Assembly (NCBI GenBank): GCA_019914945.1
Contig: CM034111.1
Span: 3,162,001 to 3,226,000, forward strand
Source: Typha latifolia
Lineage: Eukaryota > Streptophyta > Magnoliopsida > Poales > Typhaceae
Direction of reading: 5' to 3'
DNA length: 64,000 nucleotides
The notes under the pieces were generated by a model. The model had not been told where the DNA came from and did not search any database. It worked only from the letters and a program-made list of their open reading frames with translations. Shown here piece by piece: positions 1-11,367 of this stretch; positions within the stretch are counted from its first letter, which is position 1; each line of letters starts with the position of its first letter. The translations under genes were made by a program, and so were the position numbers.

Positions 1-1501
1 TCACCCACGAACTTCTGAAAGAATAGAAGCCGATCGGCTCCAGCGGCCGAGGAGAAACCCAAACAAATAAAATATAAAGGGGGGGGAATTAAAATATGAT
101 CACCGCCCCCATCGATGACGTAAGAGGACAGGCCCACGTGAGACACAGTCGTGTCGGATCCCGGGCGACACACATCTCGAGGCGGTCACACGTCAGCGTC
201 CATCTCTGCTGTGAGCTCACGTGTCGAGGATGACGAGGCTCAGGGCCGCACGCAGCTGTCGACTTCTCGCGGGACCCACTTCGGCTCAAATTTTCCCCTT
301 ATTCCGTTTCTGCCCCTGTTCCGATCTGGCGGGGCCCGCGATTAGACAACAAGGATCTCGGCCGGTGATCGTTTGGTACTCTCTGTCCTGTTTCTTAATT
401 AATGCTGCGAAAAAGAAGGGGGAGCACGACTATCCAGGCGACCGAAATTTTTTAAAAAACTAGTAAAGTTTAGTTAAAAACACCCTACCGTTTTTGTATA
501 TTATTATTATTAACATTCTACCACTGTGTTTGACTTTTAATACTAGAAACATCAAACATATCCTTGGTTAACAACTGGCGGTTTCCTTCTAATACTCTTT
601 CTTACCTTCCGCCTTTGGAGAAAGCAGCATTAACGCCAATTTATAATAAAGGCAGACGTAAAGGTGTTTTGTGATAAATTTCTCTGAGCAAGTGGCTGTT
701 GGCACGTCACCGTAACGAGCTGTCCGCTGTCCGGGGTGCACTGCACGCATGAATCCACGCCGAATACGGCTCTATACGCCTCCAACGACTTTTCCTCTTT
801 CCCGCTTCCCCAAAGTTCAAATCGCCCCAGTTGCCATCTCCACCCTGCCTCCCAACCAACCCTAATTCGAGTAAATCCGAGGGGCATTTCCATCCGATCC
901 CACGGCCGCTCGTGATCATCACGTGCGCCCTGGCGTACGGACGCCGAGGGGGGGGGGGGTGGTGGCTGAGAGAGATCTCTCAGATGACGCGCCCCCACTG
1001 CAACTTCCCCTGCTCCGCCCCGTACGACCGCTCGCAGGCTTTTTTTTTTTTTCTTCTCTTTCTATGAGTCTATTGACTCCTCTTCCTCTCTCCTTCCTTC
1101 CCCCTCCTCTCCCCCTCTCCCTCTCCCTCTCCCTCTCCCTCTCCTCTCTCTTCTTCCATCGATCGAGCTCTCGGATGGATGAAGCCTCCTTGCTAGTAGT
1201 TGGCGTAGTACTGGTGATGACATGGTGGGGCGGTGACCACACCGCCGTCTACCGCGTTGCGCTCCTCCGCCTCGTACCGCATTTATGCCCCACCCTCCTC
1301 TCCCCTCCTCTGCTCCCCTGACCCTCGTGTCCCCTCCCCCGCGCGGAGAACCCTACCGCGGAGCAGCGTAAGCCGGGACACTCGTGACTTCTACTACTAG
1401 TACTCGAGAATGATCCGAGATTTGATTTGGTTTTAGCTTGTAGTTAATAGTTCGGGTTCCGGGTTGTTCTTCCTGAGGAGCTAGTTAGCTGCTCGCCGCC
1501 G
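1..1501 (+). promoter_or_regulatory. upstream region and probable 5' leader of the G-gamma gene
   Basis: I see no convincing protein gene here. The stretch holds perfect CACGTG G-boxes at 135-140, 218-223 and 920-925, plus further ACGT cores around 117 and 188. Such motifs are typical of bZIP/ABRE-type promoter elements, but their use here is inferred. A pyrimidine tract with CCCTCT repeats lies at about 1080-1160, like the Y-patch found near plant transcription starts. A short homopurine run (G)10 lies at about 949. The G-boxes are more than 1 kb from the ATG, so some could belong to a gene off the left edge. The open frames here are low-complexity or GC-driven. Confidence 0.45.
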
Positions 1502-4500
1502 ATGGCGAGGCGGGATACCGCGACGGTGATGGTACCGCCCAGGCCTAAGTCGCCGCCCAAGTACCCGGATTTGTACGGGAGGAGGAGGTTGCAGCGCGAG
1601 GTGCAGACTCTGAACCGGGAGATTGGATTCCTTGAGGTATTTCTCTATATTCTTTTCTACATTTTGTTTTAATGGGCTTTTAGCTGTACGTATATGGGAT
1701 GAGAGGGATTGGGTAATCATAGGGATTTGTGCAAGAGTGTTAATTTGGGAATTTTTTCTTGATTTAGAAATGCTATTTGTAGACAAAACTAAGGATAAAA
1801 AGGGGGAAGTGCAATTTTTGGTTATATGAGAACAGAGATGTGGTGGATCCGTGGATGGATCTAAACTGGAGATTACTGCAGTGTTAGTACTCCTGTGGAT
1901 ATTATAAAATGGTACAATAAAATATATATAATTGAATAGTACATTCTTATGTATGTTTTATAAGGTTTTTAGGTCAGTTGATTACGCTGTTAATTTCTTG
2001 TTGACAGACCTGATAGACATAGCGAGAACTTATACTTTAGAGAATCATAATCTAAATGGAATTATGAATTGATTTAAGCAGTGTGAGCCATTTAACACAA
2101 AGCTCCAACCTTCGAATGCCATCTTTTTTCTTCCTTGTAAGACCGTAAATCATGCTCGATCCTTAACCATCTTGTCCAACCTGCAAAAGGACTCAAGCAA
2201 GGCGATCATTGAGTCGAAGCGTTTAGCTCTGCAAGTATGGAGAAATAACTGAAAATTAATGGTAAAGAAAAGTATTATGTACTATTTGCTCAAAGTTTTG
2301 AGTGCTAAAATCAAAGTATTTTTTTTCTCATTTGTTTTTGGGTTATGATCTCACTCTATTATTGGCCATCACAAGTTATTAGAACTATTTATACCTCCAG
2401 TTTTGTTCACTTCATACTTCATCCTCTTCAACTAATCCCTTGGTAGAGAATCCATATAATTCAATGAGATTGCAGTTTTCATTCCTTCCTTACCTTCTTC
2501 AACCAAAAGAAGATTAGAAGGCCATAGATTGCCAAAAACAAGGCCAAATTTAGGTTTGTCTAATTTAGTATACCACTTCCATGCTAGTTCTCAAAATATA
2601 TTTCTGAAAATGCCTTTTACTTGATTTTCGTTCAATAGATTTCTTACCATAGACATGACATTCAGACTGAAAGGGTAGTTCAAGCTGATTTCAGTGTTGT
2701 TAGCGGCTTAGAGCTCCTATGCTAGATTCAGAATTGCAAAGGGATCTCATGGAATTTTCATCTTAATCAGGAAGAGTTGCAATCACTCGAAGGAATTCAA
2801 CCCGCTTCCAAATTCTGCAAAGAGTATGTTATATAATTTAACCGCTTTCTGCAACTTTTGTATTTTATTGCATTTTGCATTGGGAGGTTAAAATTTATTT
2901 ATCCGCAAATGGTGTAGACTGTCTTTCACATCTATATTCTTGCTAATTTGTATGCCATGAGTGGTGTATATATATATATATCATCTTGATGTCTTGTCCA
3001 ATGTAATAGATTTTTTTCTCCTGTCCTTTTGAAGGATGATTAGACCATTAAATCTAAGTTCAGAAAATATGGCTCTTCTAGTAACTCAATTTGGATTTTG
3101 GAAGACATGTGCTTGGACTTGCACACAAATTTGACCCATCCATTAGTTGAGTTAGTTGGGTTATTGAAGTTCCCTACTGGATCTAGAAAAGTTTACTGAA
3201 ATATGCAAATGTAGACTTCAGAGGCTCATACATCTTGATGATTTCATAAATCAATTTTTATGGAATTTTCATATGTTAAAAACATATAATTATCATATTG
3301 TGATTGGTACTGTTTCTTTGTGATATTGACAGGGTAAATGAATTTGTGGGGACAAAAGCAGATCCACTTATACCGATGTATGATAATCTGACCTTACCTT
3401 TTATCTTTGAAAATTTATGATGTCACCTACTGATGTTTATGTTTATTGACCAGAAATAGGAAGAGACACAAGTACTGTTGCATGTGGAGATGGACTAGGT
3501 ACTTCTTGATATCCTTGAAACATTCACTACTTAATATCTTGATAAAAAGTTGCTTGTTAATTCGTCTGATGCATATAGAAAAAGTATCAGGCTTCTAAGC
3601 ATGCCCACGAGTCTCTTTAGATGAATGAGAAACAACACAAGTAATAGGGTTTTTGGCTTGTATACACTTAAAAAATCTCTTATTTACTTATATATCCCTC
3701 TAAATTTAATATTTCTATGTATACCCATCAAAGCATATGTTATCTACGTAGATATCCTCTAGTTACTTTTCAAGTCTCAGTAATTTAATAGAAAAAATAC
3801 AAAAAATTACTCTTAACTAAGAGATAGGATAGGATTGTTGAACTTAAAACAGCAAGTTTCTATCCAGACAAGGATAGGATCTCTTTTCCTATTTGTTGGT
3901 ACTGATGGGCTAATTATCAGCCACAACTTGTCATGTCCTTCTTCTATGGAAAATCTACTAAAAACATGTTACTGACTTGTGCTATTTGTGTATTATTTTT
4001 TGTATGTACAAGGGTATGTCCTGCCACTGTTTTTCTAATTTATATTATTGATTCATATATGATTCTTATGTATTTATTTTTCGTGCTCCCTCCATTTGTT
4101 TTGCTGTTATATTGTATGTTCATTGTCAGAATGAAGTTCCAGCGATGTGGTAGTGATAGTCTTAGTCAATATATTTCCTTTCCATGTCACATGGTATGAT
4201 GTATCTGAAACCGTAGATATTAGAAGTTCCAATTGCAGGATTTAGCAATGAAGGGACAAAACTTTTATGAAGTTCAAAACACCATCTATTGGTAGCTACT
4301 TGATGGCATCTATCTGTGGACATTCAAGCTTTATATTTGTAAACCATGCCATGGAGCTGCAGCATTAACATTACTGAAATTTACTTTTGTTGCTTTGCAT
4401 GAATTATTATTCATACCTTATTTGCCTGATTAAGATGTTGCTGTATCTATTTACTCATACATCTCATTAACCATTTGTAAGCAGAACAAAGCTATGTATC

Positions 4501-5751
4501 AACTTGTCATTGTTTTGCTGTTCGAGTCGATGCCTACTTGAGGTTGAAAGACCGACCTGCAGTTGTCCACATCCACAGAGCAACTGCTGTCTCTGCAGTG
4601 TATGTAGAAGTCCCCATTGCCGTTGCTGCAAAACCCCGTGCTGCAAACCAAGTTTTACTTGCCCGTTCTTTTCTTGCTGTAAACCAAGTTGTACTTGCCC
4701 AGAAGTTTCTTGCTGCAAACCATGTTGTAGTTGCCCAGATGTTTCCTGCTGCAAACCAAGTTGTACTTGCCCATGTATTTCTTGCTGCAAACCAAGCTGT
4801 AGTTGCCCAGAAGTTTCTTGCTGCAAACCAAGTTGCATTTGTCCCGGAATTTGCTGCTGTAAACCAAGTTGCAACTGCCCAGAAGTTTCTTGCTGCAAAT
4901 CATGTGGCGCTTGCCCGGAAATTTCTTGCTGCAAACCGAGTTGCACTTGCTCAAAAATTTCTTGCTGCGTACCAAGTTGTACTTGGCCAAAAGTTTCTTG
5001 CTGCAAACCACGCTGTTCTTGCTGCAAACCACGCTGTTCTTGCTGCAAACCGGATTGTTCTTGCTGCAAACTACAATGTTCTTGCTGCAAACCGGATTGT
5101 TCTTGCTGCAAACCGGATTGTTCTTGCTGCAAACCAGATTGTTCTTGTTGCAAACCAGATTGTTCTTGCTGCAAACCACAATGTTCTTGCTGCAAACCAG
5201 ATTGTTCTTGCTGCAAACCACAATGTTCTTGCTGCAAACCAAACTGCAGTTGTCCAGCGCTTACCTGCTGCATACCATGTTGCACTTGCCCAGAAATTTC
5301 TTGTTGCAAACCACATTGTTCTCATTGCATATCAGACTGCAGGTGCCCTGCAACCGCATGCTGCAAACCAAGTTGCATTTGCCCAGAAGTTTCTTGCTGC
5401 AAATTCCCCTGTAATTGTCAGGATGTTTCCTGCTGCAAACCAGGTTGCAATCCTTGTGGTTCTTGTTCTCAACCATGTTGCAATCCTTGTGGTTCTTGTT
5501 GTCAACCATGTTGCAACTGCTCAGATCTTTGCTGCTGTCTGCCTAAATGCTGTAGTAATTGGAGTTTTACCTGCTTCAGACCATGGCGCTGTTGCTCGAA
5601 ACCGACATGTTTCAGAAGATGCTGCTCCCTTCCAAGTCCCTCCTGCCCTGATTGTTCTTGTGGTTGTATTTGGTCCTGCCCAAGATGTGAAGAGGTACAC
5701 TGTTGCCCAAGATGCAGTAAGCCGTGCTGTATCAGTGGTTGTCTATGCTAG
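1502..5751 (+). CDS. DEP1: type-C heterotrimeric G-protein gamma subunit (DEP1/GS3/AGG3 class)
   Basis: Plant-specific large gamma subunit that pairs with G-beta at the plasma membrane; in rice this class controls panicle and grain size and nitrogen response. Exons by phase: 1502-1636, 2771-2823, 3333-3377, 3454-3498, 4485-5751 (1545 nt, 514 aa). Residues 1-93 form the gamma-like domain: PRPKSPP and [11 protein letters not shown] at the N-terminus, a coiled-coil [15 protein letters not shown], then NEFVG and DPLIP. This resembles rice DEP1 as I remember it. Residues from about 94 are a Cys-rich tail of CCKP-x-C-S/T-C units ending PCCISGCLC, much like the DEP1 C-terminus. Rice DEP1 is about 426 aa, so this tail is longer, mostly through a 21-bp tandem repeat at 4999-5250. 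The tail is encoded in one exon. The start is the only ATG upstream of the conserved domain in frame. Exons 2-4 are tiny and were missed by simple ORF calling. Orthology to DEP1 rather than its paralogue GGC2 is likely but not proved. Confidence 0.93.
4999..5250 (+). repeat. 21-bp in-frame minisatellite, about 12 copies
   Basis: Each unit encodes seven residues, CCKPxCS, where x is R, D, L/Q, Q or N. Twelve consecutive units run without interruption. The units are nearly identical at the DNA level, unlike the more diverged 10-12 residue [16 protein letters not shown] units on either side. The period is a multiple of three and the unit lacks stops in most frames. This explains the long spurious open frames that overlap the exon on both strands. 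Confidence 0.9.
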
Positions 5752-8652
5752 ACTAGTTCATAAATTTGTTGCTGTTGAATGTAGATCAGTTATTGAGATC
5801 CCTTATTATTGCGAGATTTATCAAACATTAAATATTCAACATGTAAAATTTTGTCCAATTCCATTTCTTGTAACTTGCTTCCTTCGTGTATTGTTGAAGT
5901 CAAGATCTCTTGTTTGTTGTACAAGAACAAACGCACGTAACAACAGATTGTCATAGCAATTAGCATGCCTTTCTTTCAAGGAAAGAGCAGCTATATTTTG
6001 ATTTCTAAGGTAACAAATGCATTAGGTTGATCTTTTGCTCTTCACTCCCTCTTTCGGTTTTGTTCTATTCTTCAATTTGTTTTACCATTGGGCATCTCCT
6101 GACCTAGTTGTACAAATTTGAGGTTAATTAAGCTCTTAGTTGTGCTTTATTTTTATTTTTTTTTTGTTCTGAAATCTAATTCAAGCTAAGCTGCTCGTGA
6201 AAATAAAGGTCCGAAATTAAAATTTAATTCATTTAGTGTTTCTTTTTCTCTCACAGTATCACTACCATTGCAACAAATGTTTAACTCTATTTAATTTCCT
6301 AAACAATTGATGTAGTTTAGCAGTTGAATTACTAGTTGCGAGACAACAAAGGGGTTGGTCCACTAAAAGTAAGTTATTTCTCAAAGAAATAAACATCCAC
6401 TTAAAAGCCCAATCATCACTCTCAAGAGAGTTATTAATCCTGTATGCCCCTATCAATTTATTCCTTTTAGGGAGGTCTTGGACTTTTAGATTACCAAATC
6501 CACAGCCTTGTTTTTCCAAAGAACTGAAAATCTAATGGTGTAATTAGTGCTGCTGAGATTCAAACTAAGAATTTTCATACCACATAAGCTCCCTTAGTGT
6601 CAAAAAACATCGACGTGACACAATAATTTGCAGTGATATTTTATCTTTTCTCTGGGAGGATAAATTAGAATAATTCTTTTGTGGTAATTGTATATATATA
6701 AGAACTTTGCTAATTAACAGGAAAATACTTTGAAGTAGGCTATTTCTGCAGCATAATCTATTCCGCTAACCAATGGTACATATGGCAATTTGCCCACAGC
6801 ATCAGCCAAGTGGAATAGTGGGTCTTCTTAATTTAAGCTTGTAAGAATTTGCTTAAAAATATCCACACATAAGATCAAGGGTAAATTTTAAACTACCTCC
6901 CTCTAGTTATACCTAAAATTAAACTATCACCCAACACATTCATTTGCATCACCTTGCTCCTTGCCCTGCTAAAACCGTTAACTTTTCTATTCAAACTTAA
7001 AATAATAAGTATAAACTATTATGATACTCATATGATATTAATAATTGTTTGAGTACTCTGTTATAATAATTTGTGAGTTGCCCGGTATAAAAAATACCTT
7101 TATATGAAATGTGGCTCACTTAGTATTGCACAGCTGACAGAGTTGCAGGTTTGGTATCTTTGAACATTTGACCAACTCTTAAAATAATGATATGCATTAT
7201 TTTGATTTATGGCAAAACCTCAGCATTCCTCAGGTTGTGTTCAGCTAGAAGCCTACAACTAATTACGACCTAAAAAGATCCTGGTAACAAGAACATTTAA
7301 ATTGTGGGTTGTAGTTTAAAATAGTGATCACCATCTTCAGACTTCTCTAAAGAATCCAATCACCAGCAGCCTTGCCACATATGACCCATATGGTCACTAT
7401 TGTCGAAGCAAGAAAGAAGAAGGTTTGAGTAGTTCATTTAGCTTGTAGCAAACCAACAAACAAGTGAAATCAAGTAAAGCCAACTTTGACTTTGAATTCA
7501 ATCTGCTTAAGTTTTGCTTTTCCTGATGGCCATTTATTATTTGACCTCTAAATTTTGCTTTGATTAAGTTGAAAATTCTCTGAGTTAAATTTGGTCTGAC
7601 ACCTAATACATTAAAAATATTCGATACTTACTAAACTAGAACATTGAAAACCTTCTACAAATTGTGCACCAGATGGGCAACAAATAGTGTATTACTAGTG
7701 TAGCAAAGGTCAGATTACTACCCAGATGTAGTATATACAGTGGTAGAGTGTCAAAGATAACAAAAGATAATTAAAGTATTTTAATAAATTTTATCCTCTT
7801 AAGAATTGAGATAATTACACTTAAAATCCTGAACTACTATTCTTTTTCACATACCTTCATAAACTTTTTCTTTTGACACATAAATCTCCTGAACTATTAA
7901 AAAATTTTCATCCTCTGACACTGTGAACCGAAAAGCTGAAAAAATAACAAAAGATATGTTTCAAATATTTTATGTGTCACAGAAAAAGTTTATAAAAAGT
8001 ATGTAAAAAAAGAGTTATAGTTCAATAGTTCTATTATTATCCCATAAAATATTTCCTAATCAAGTTTTCGACAAAAAGTCGTTCATCCTTTTATCTTTAT
8101 CTCTTTTTCTTTCAATGCAGTCATACAACTTGCAGATATCCACATTCAACAGTTAACAAAGAAATTCCAATCATCTGCATCACCTTCCATTCACTTTAAC
8201 TTTTGAAGATGCTTCAGATTAACGCAAAGCACTACTTATGTCACACACCAAACAAGATTGCCAACAGTTCTAGAAGCAGAGCAAGAGACTAATTAAAACA
8301 ATCCGAATTTTTCGTCTAGAGCAAATTAACCTGCGATAATTCATAGCTACACAAAAGCGGGAGAACAAAAAAATAGTAACCAAAAATCCAATTAGGTGCA
8401 ATTCCAATGCAGAAAATTCCCAATTCTAACCAGAAAATTAAGAGGAAAGAAGAAAATTCTCGCCTTTCTGAAGCACAACTATGTTACTAATGTTTATATC
8501 ATCAGCACGATACACGGGCAATAAAAATGTCACCTTTCTTAGATCACAATAGCAATAGAAGCAATCAAGCATAAATATTACACAGACCGCAAATCCAAGC
8601 TATAGAATTAGTAAGATTAGGCGAAATACCAAGAGAGATTGTGGTAATCGGA
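5752..8652. other. 3' UTR and intergenic space between convergent genes
   Basis: This stretch holds the 3' ends of the G-gamma gene (from the left) and the copper transporter gene (from the right), which converge. It is AT-rich. I see no further gene. A probable fold-back element lies at 7829-8029. Sequence around 6880-6960 has the compositional look of degenerate plant MITEs, but I could not define its ends. Confidence 0.5.
7829..8029. repeat. fold-back/MITE-like inverted repeat
   Basis: The left arm (about 7829-7884) and the right arm (about 7968-8029) are imperfect inverted copies. Both contain ACATAC, TAAACTTTTTC and GACACATAAA in matching order once the right arm is reverse-complemented. 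A spacer of about 80 bp separates them. The size and AT content fit a MITE. I could not identify a clear target duplication, so the superfamily is unassigned. Confidence 0.6.
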
Positions 8653-9069
8653 TCAAGAGCACGCGCAAGGGTTCTCATCCTCCTCTCCGCTCCTGAACAC
8701 GAGGTACCCCACGGCTAACCCTAGGATGACGGCGACGAACACCCCGCCGTTGAAGGACATGACGGCGAGCATGAGGAGGTACCCGATCGCCGAGTTGACG
8801 CCGAAGAGGACGGCGACGGCGAACCTCGCAGGAGCCCAGCCGGATCCGGCGGGGAAGAGGAGGGGGGCCTCGATCGACGGGGGAGAAGACGACGGCTTGG
8901 CCTTGGCAAGGATCTTAAAGCGGATCCGGCGGTCCTCCATGTACTGGTAGAAGGCGGCGGCGAGGAAGAGCGCGAGGAGGGAGACGGCGTAGACCGGCCA
9001 CGAGTCGGTCCGCCATGCGTCGAAGAGGATAGTTACCTTTTTGCCCCAGTAGAAGGTCATGTGCATCAT
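8653..9069 (-). CDS. COPT5: CTR-family copper transporter, COPT5 type
   Basis: Intronless 138-aa high-affinity copper transporter. In Arabidopsis COPT5 sits on the vacuolar/prevacuolar membrane and exports stored copper; location here is inferred from that. The protein starts MMHMTFYWG, the family's Met-rich metal-binding N-terminus. A longer open frame extends 56 residues upstream, but the conserved MMHMTF start and family length decide for 9069. Membrane segments lie at about residues 24-42, 83-105 and 108-125. The copper-selectivity motif MxxxM is at 100-104 at the end of the second segment. The packing motif GxxxG is at 117-121 in the third. The C-terminus carries CAC (135-137), matching the family CxC. 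The YQYMEDRRI loop start is also typical. It converges with the G-gamma gene and diverges from the ALDH7 gene. Confidence 0.95.
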   Translation of the reverse strand: MMHMTFYWGKKVTILFDAWRTDSWPVYAVSLLALFLAAAFYQYMEDRRIRFKILAKAKPSSSPPSIEAPLLFPAGSGWAPARFAVAVLFGVNSAIGYLLMLAVMSFNGGVFVAVILGLAVGYLVFRSGEEDENPCACS

Positions 9070-9227
9070 GGCGGAGAGTGGGATTAGAGGAAAACGGTTA
9101 AGGGCAGTAAAGGAAATTAACCGATGGAGAAGAAAAAAAACGGAAATTGGGAAGGAGAAGACAACGAACGGAAGGGAAGCGAAGGTCGGATATCCGCACA
9201 AAAGGGGCAGGGAATCCGGACCGGGAG

Positions 9228-9234
9228 ATATATA
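9228..9234 (-). promoter_or_regulatory. candidate TATA box of the copper transporter gene
   Basis: TATATAT on the minus strand lies about 160 nt upstream of the chosen ATG, a plausible distance for a short 5' leader. It rests on the motif and position only. Confidence 0.4.
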
Positions 9235-10245
9235 CACGAAGAGACGAATAAAGCTTGAATAGATAGATTTATTAGGCTAGTGAGACTTGCTCTAAGTTAT
9301 CAATCGAATCTAACTATTAAACTAACAAATAATTTTTTTCATAATAATTATTTTAAATTAAAATTAATTACATAATCTCTTTGGTCACATAAAAAAGTAC
9401 TTACTCTACTATAATTATTTGGGTTATAAATAATAATAATAATAATCTAGCTCAAGTAATGGTATTACTTTATCATCGATGTAAATTACAAAATTAGAAT
9501 ATATACTTAAATAAGTTTGAAGTACGAGGATAATTTAAGATCAAATCATACCAAATGAGAGTAAATTATATTTCTCAAATATTTCCTACTAATTATTAAG
9601 CTACCTTATGTGAGTCCGGAATAAATTGTGAGGCAGGATAAACAAAGGGTTAACTCGTATTGCCCATCAGCAAATTGGGTTCAAACCGGGCTCGGCCCGC
9701 CAGGTTGGTTGCCAATGCATGGCTCGAAGCAACTCTTTATTGCACTGCCTTACATGCAAAGAATAAATACACCAAATTATTTCTCAAATTTCATTATAGC
9801 TTATAGTAAAATGTCAAATAACGCCTTCTTTTTATATATATAGGACGTCAATGTTATTATTATTATTATTTTATTTGTGACAAAAAAATTAATATAAAAA
9901 TAAGAAAATGTAGCTAAATCTATTAGCATTTCGTTTAAATTTTTTTAAAAAAAATCACTGATAAGACTAGCATCGTATTTCATTAACTTATATAAATGCA
10001 AACTTACTGACATTTCTATTAAAAAGTTACTTATAGCTATAGTAAAATAAATTATTTTAATGTTAAATTTGAGAGGTTATCCATTTAGTTAAAATAAAAT
10101 TAAGACATGGCTAGTTTGATTAAAAAAACTCTTACCATTTCTTTGGTAGAGTCTATAAATATTGCACACGGGGTTACAATTAAAAGAACAATATGAAGGA
10201 TGTGTTCTAAAACGACCGTACTACTCTATATGTAACCTTATCTTA

Positions 10246-10287
<42 letters not shown>

Positions 10288-11150
10288 CAAGCTTATCTAA
10301 GAAAAGTTCGGTAAATGACGAAAGAGAAAGAAAAAAAGAAGATTTGGTGGAAATGAGTGAAAGCAATCACGGCATATCTCAATCGAACGCAAGTAGTAGT
10401 ACGCATATCTTAATCCCTTTCAGAAAAGAGAATTTTCACACGCCTCTCAACTCTCAAGTCTCGAAAGCAGTCACGGCACGTTTCTGATCGAGATGAAACT
10501 GAGCCATACTTCGGCTTTTGCGGGGAAAATTTAAATATAATAAAATAAAATTAACTCAGTGAAATTTAATTAAATATCTTATTTAAATAAAAATAACTAT
10601 CTTCTTTTAAGAAAAAAAAAATTTGACTGAACTACTACTACTCTCCTGATAATATGAAGCAAATAATTTTTTATTTTTATTATTTAATAGTTAGAAAGTC
10701 GTGTTTAATAAAATAATTTTATCTTTGAAAATAAGTTAAAATAAATAAGTGGAGCTGCTTTAGACGAGAAAAGAATTTAGAAGAGTGGAGATTTGATATT
10801 TGGGACTCAGGTTAGACATAAAAATTATTTATGTAATTATTTTTTTATAAAATATGAGAAAAATTATTATATAATACTAATTAGATTATTACATTCTTAC
10901 CTCATGCACAAAATCCTCCTAGCAATAAAAAGGCCGTGCGTGGCTTAAAATGCATGTGAGAAAAATCTCCTTTGACTTTGGGAACATCTTACTCCTCTTA
11001 TTATATCTTGGCCAATATTTAGTATTTAAAAATATTTTTAAACAATTTTAACGTCGAATTCATTACTGCAACTTTGTAATATTTCTTATAAATTTCTGGA
11101 CAAATATTAACTGGAAAAATATATGCCATTATATCTTAATCCGGTTAATA
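9235..11150. other. AT-rich intergenic region between divergent genes
   Basis: No gene seen. It holds a pure (TA)n microsatellite at about 10249-10281 and long AT-rich tracts. A GC-richer island at about 9660-9730 has no recognisable coding content. Confidence 0.5.
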
Positions 11151-11167
11151 AGTCTCACTCGCCATTT

Positions 11168-11175
11168 CCACGTGG
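11168..11175 (+). promoter_or_regulatory. palindromic G-box/ABRE upstream of ALDH7
   Basis: Perfect CCACGTGG about 80 nt upstream of the TATA box. Such sites bind bZIP factors in ABA and stress responses. ALDH7B genes are known to be induced by dehydration and ABA, so the site fits. Function here is inferred. Confidence 0.5.
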
Positions 11176-11250
11176 TGCGAGCCTGCGACTACGAAGTACA
11201 CTAAACCAAGCGCTTTCTTTCTCCTCTTGCTTCGTCTCGCCACGTACGGC

Positions 11251-11258
11251 TATAAAAA
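11251..11258 (+). promoter_or_regulatory. TATA box of ALDH7
   Basis: TATAAAAA lies 117 nt upstream of the ATG in an otherwise GC-richer stretch, giving an expected leader of about 85 nt. Confidence 0.65.
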
Positions 11259-11367
11259 GCCCCCACATCGTCGCTCTCGATCACTCCCCTTCCAATCGCT
11301 CCTCTTCTCCCATCTCCTCGCCAAATCGATATATACCGGAAGTCAATCGAGCCCTCAGTTTCGATCC

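Noticed and set aside
630..1321. Open frames on both strands upstream of the G-gamma gene
   Set aside because: Poly-Pro, Arg/Glu and Ser/Leu runs from pyrimidine tracts and GC-rich DNA; no homology seen.
4467..5309. 280-aa minus-strand Gln-rich repeat protein
   Set aside because: Antisense of the minisatellite; no independent start context, homology or flanking exons.
4538..5956. 472-aa plus-strand open frame overlapping the G-gamma tail exon
   Set aside because: It is a shifted frame through the Cys-rich repeats. The true frame joins four upstream exons in phase and ends in the conserved family C-terminus.
8653..9237. Extended 194-aa start for the copper transporter
   Set aside because: The extra 56 residues are not family-like. 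MMHMTFYWG is the known N-terminus and 138 aa the usual length.
9640..9730. Possible tRNA-like GGGTTCAAACC segment
   Set aside because: I could not fold a cloverleaf with matching acceptor and anticodon arms around it.
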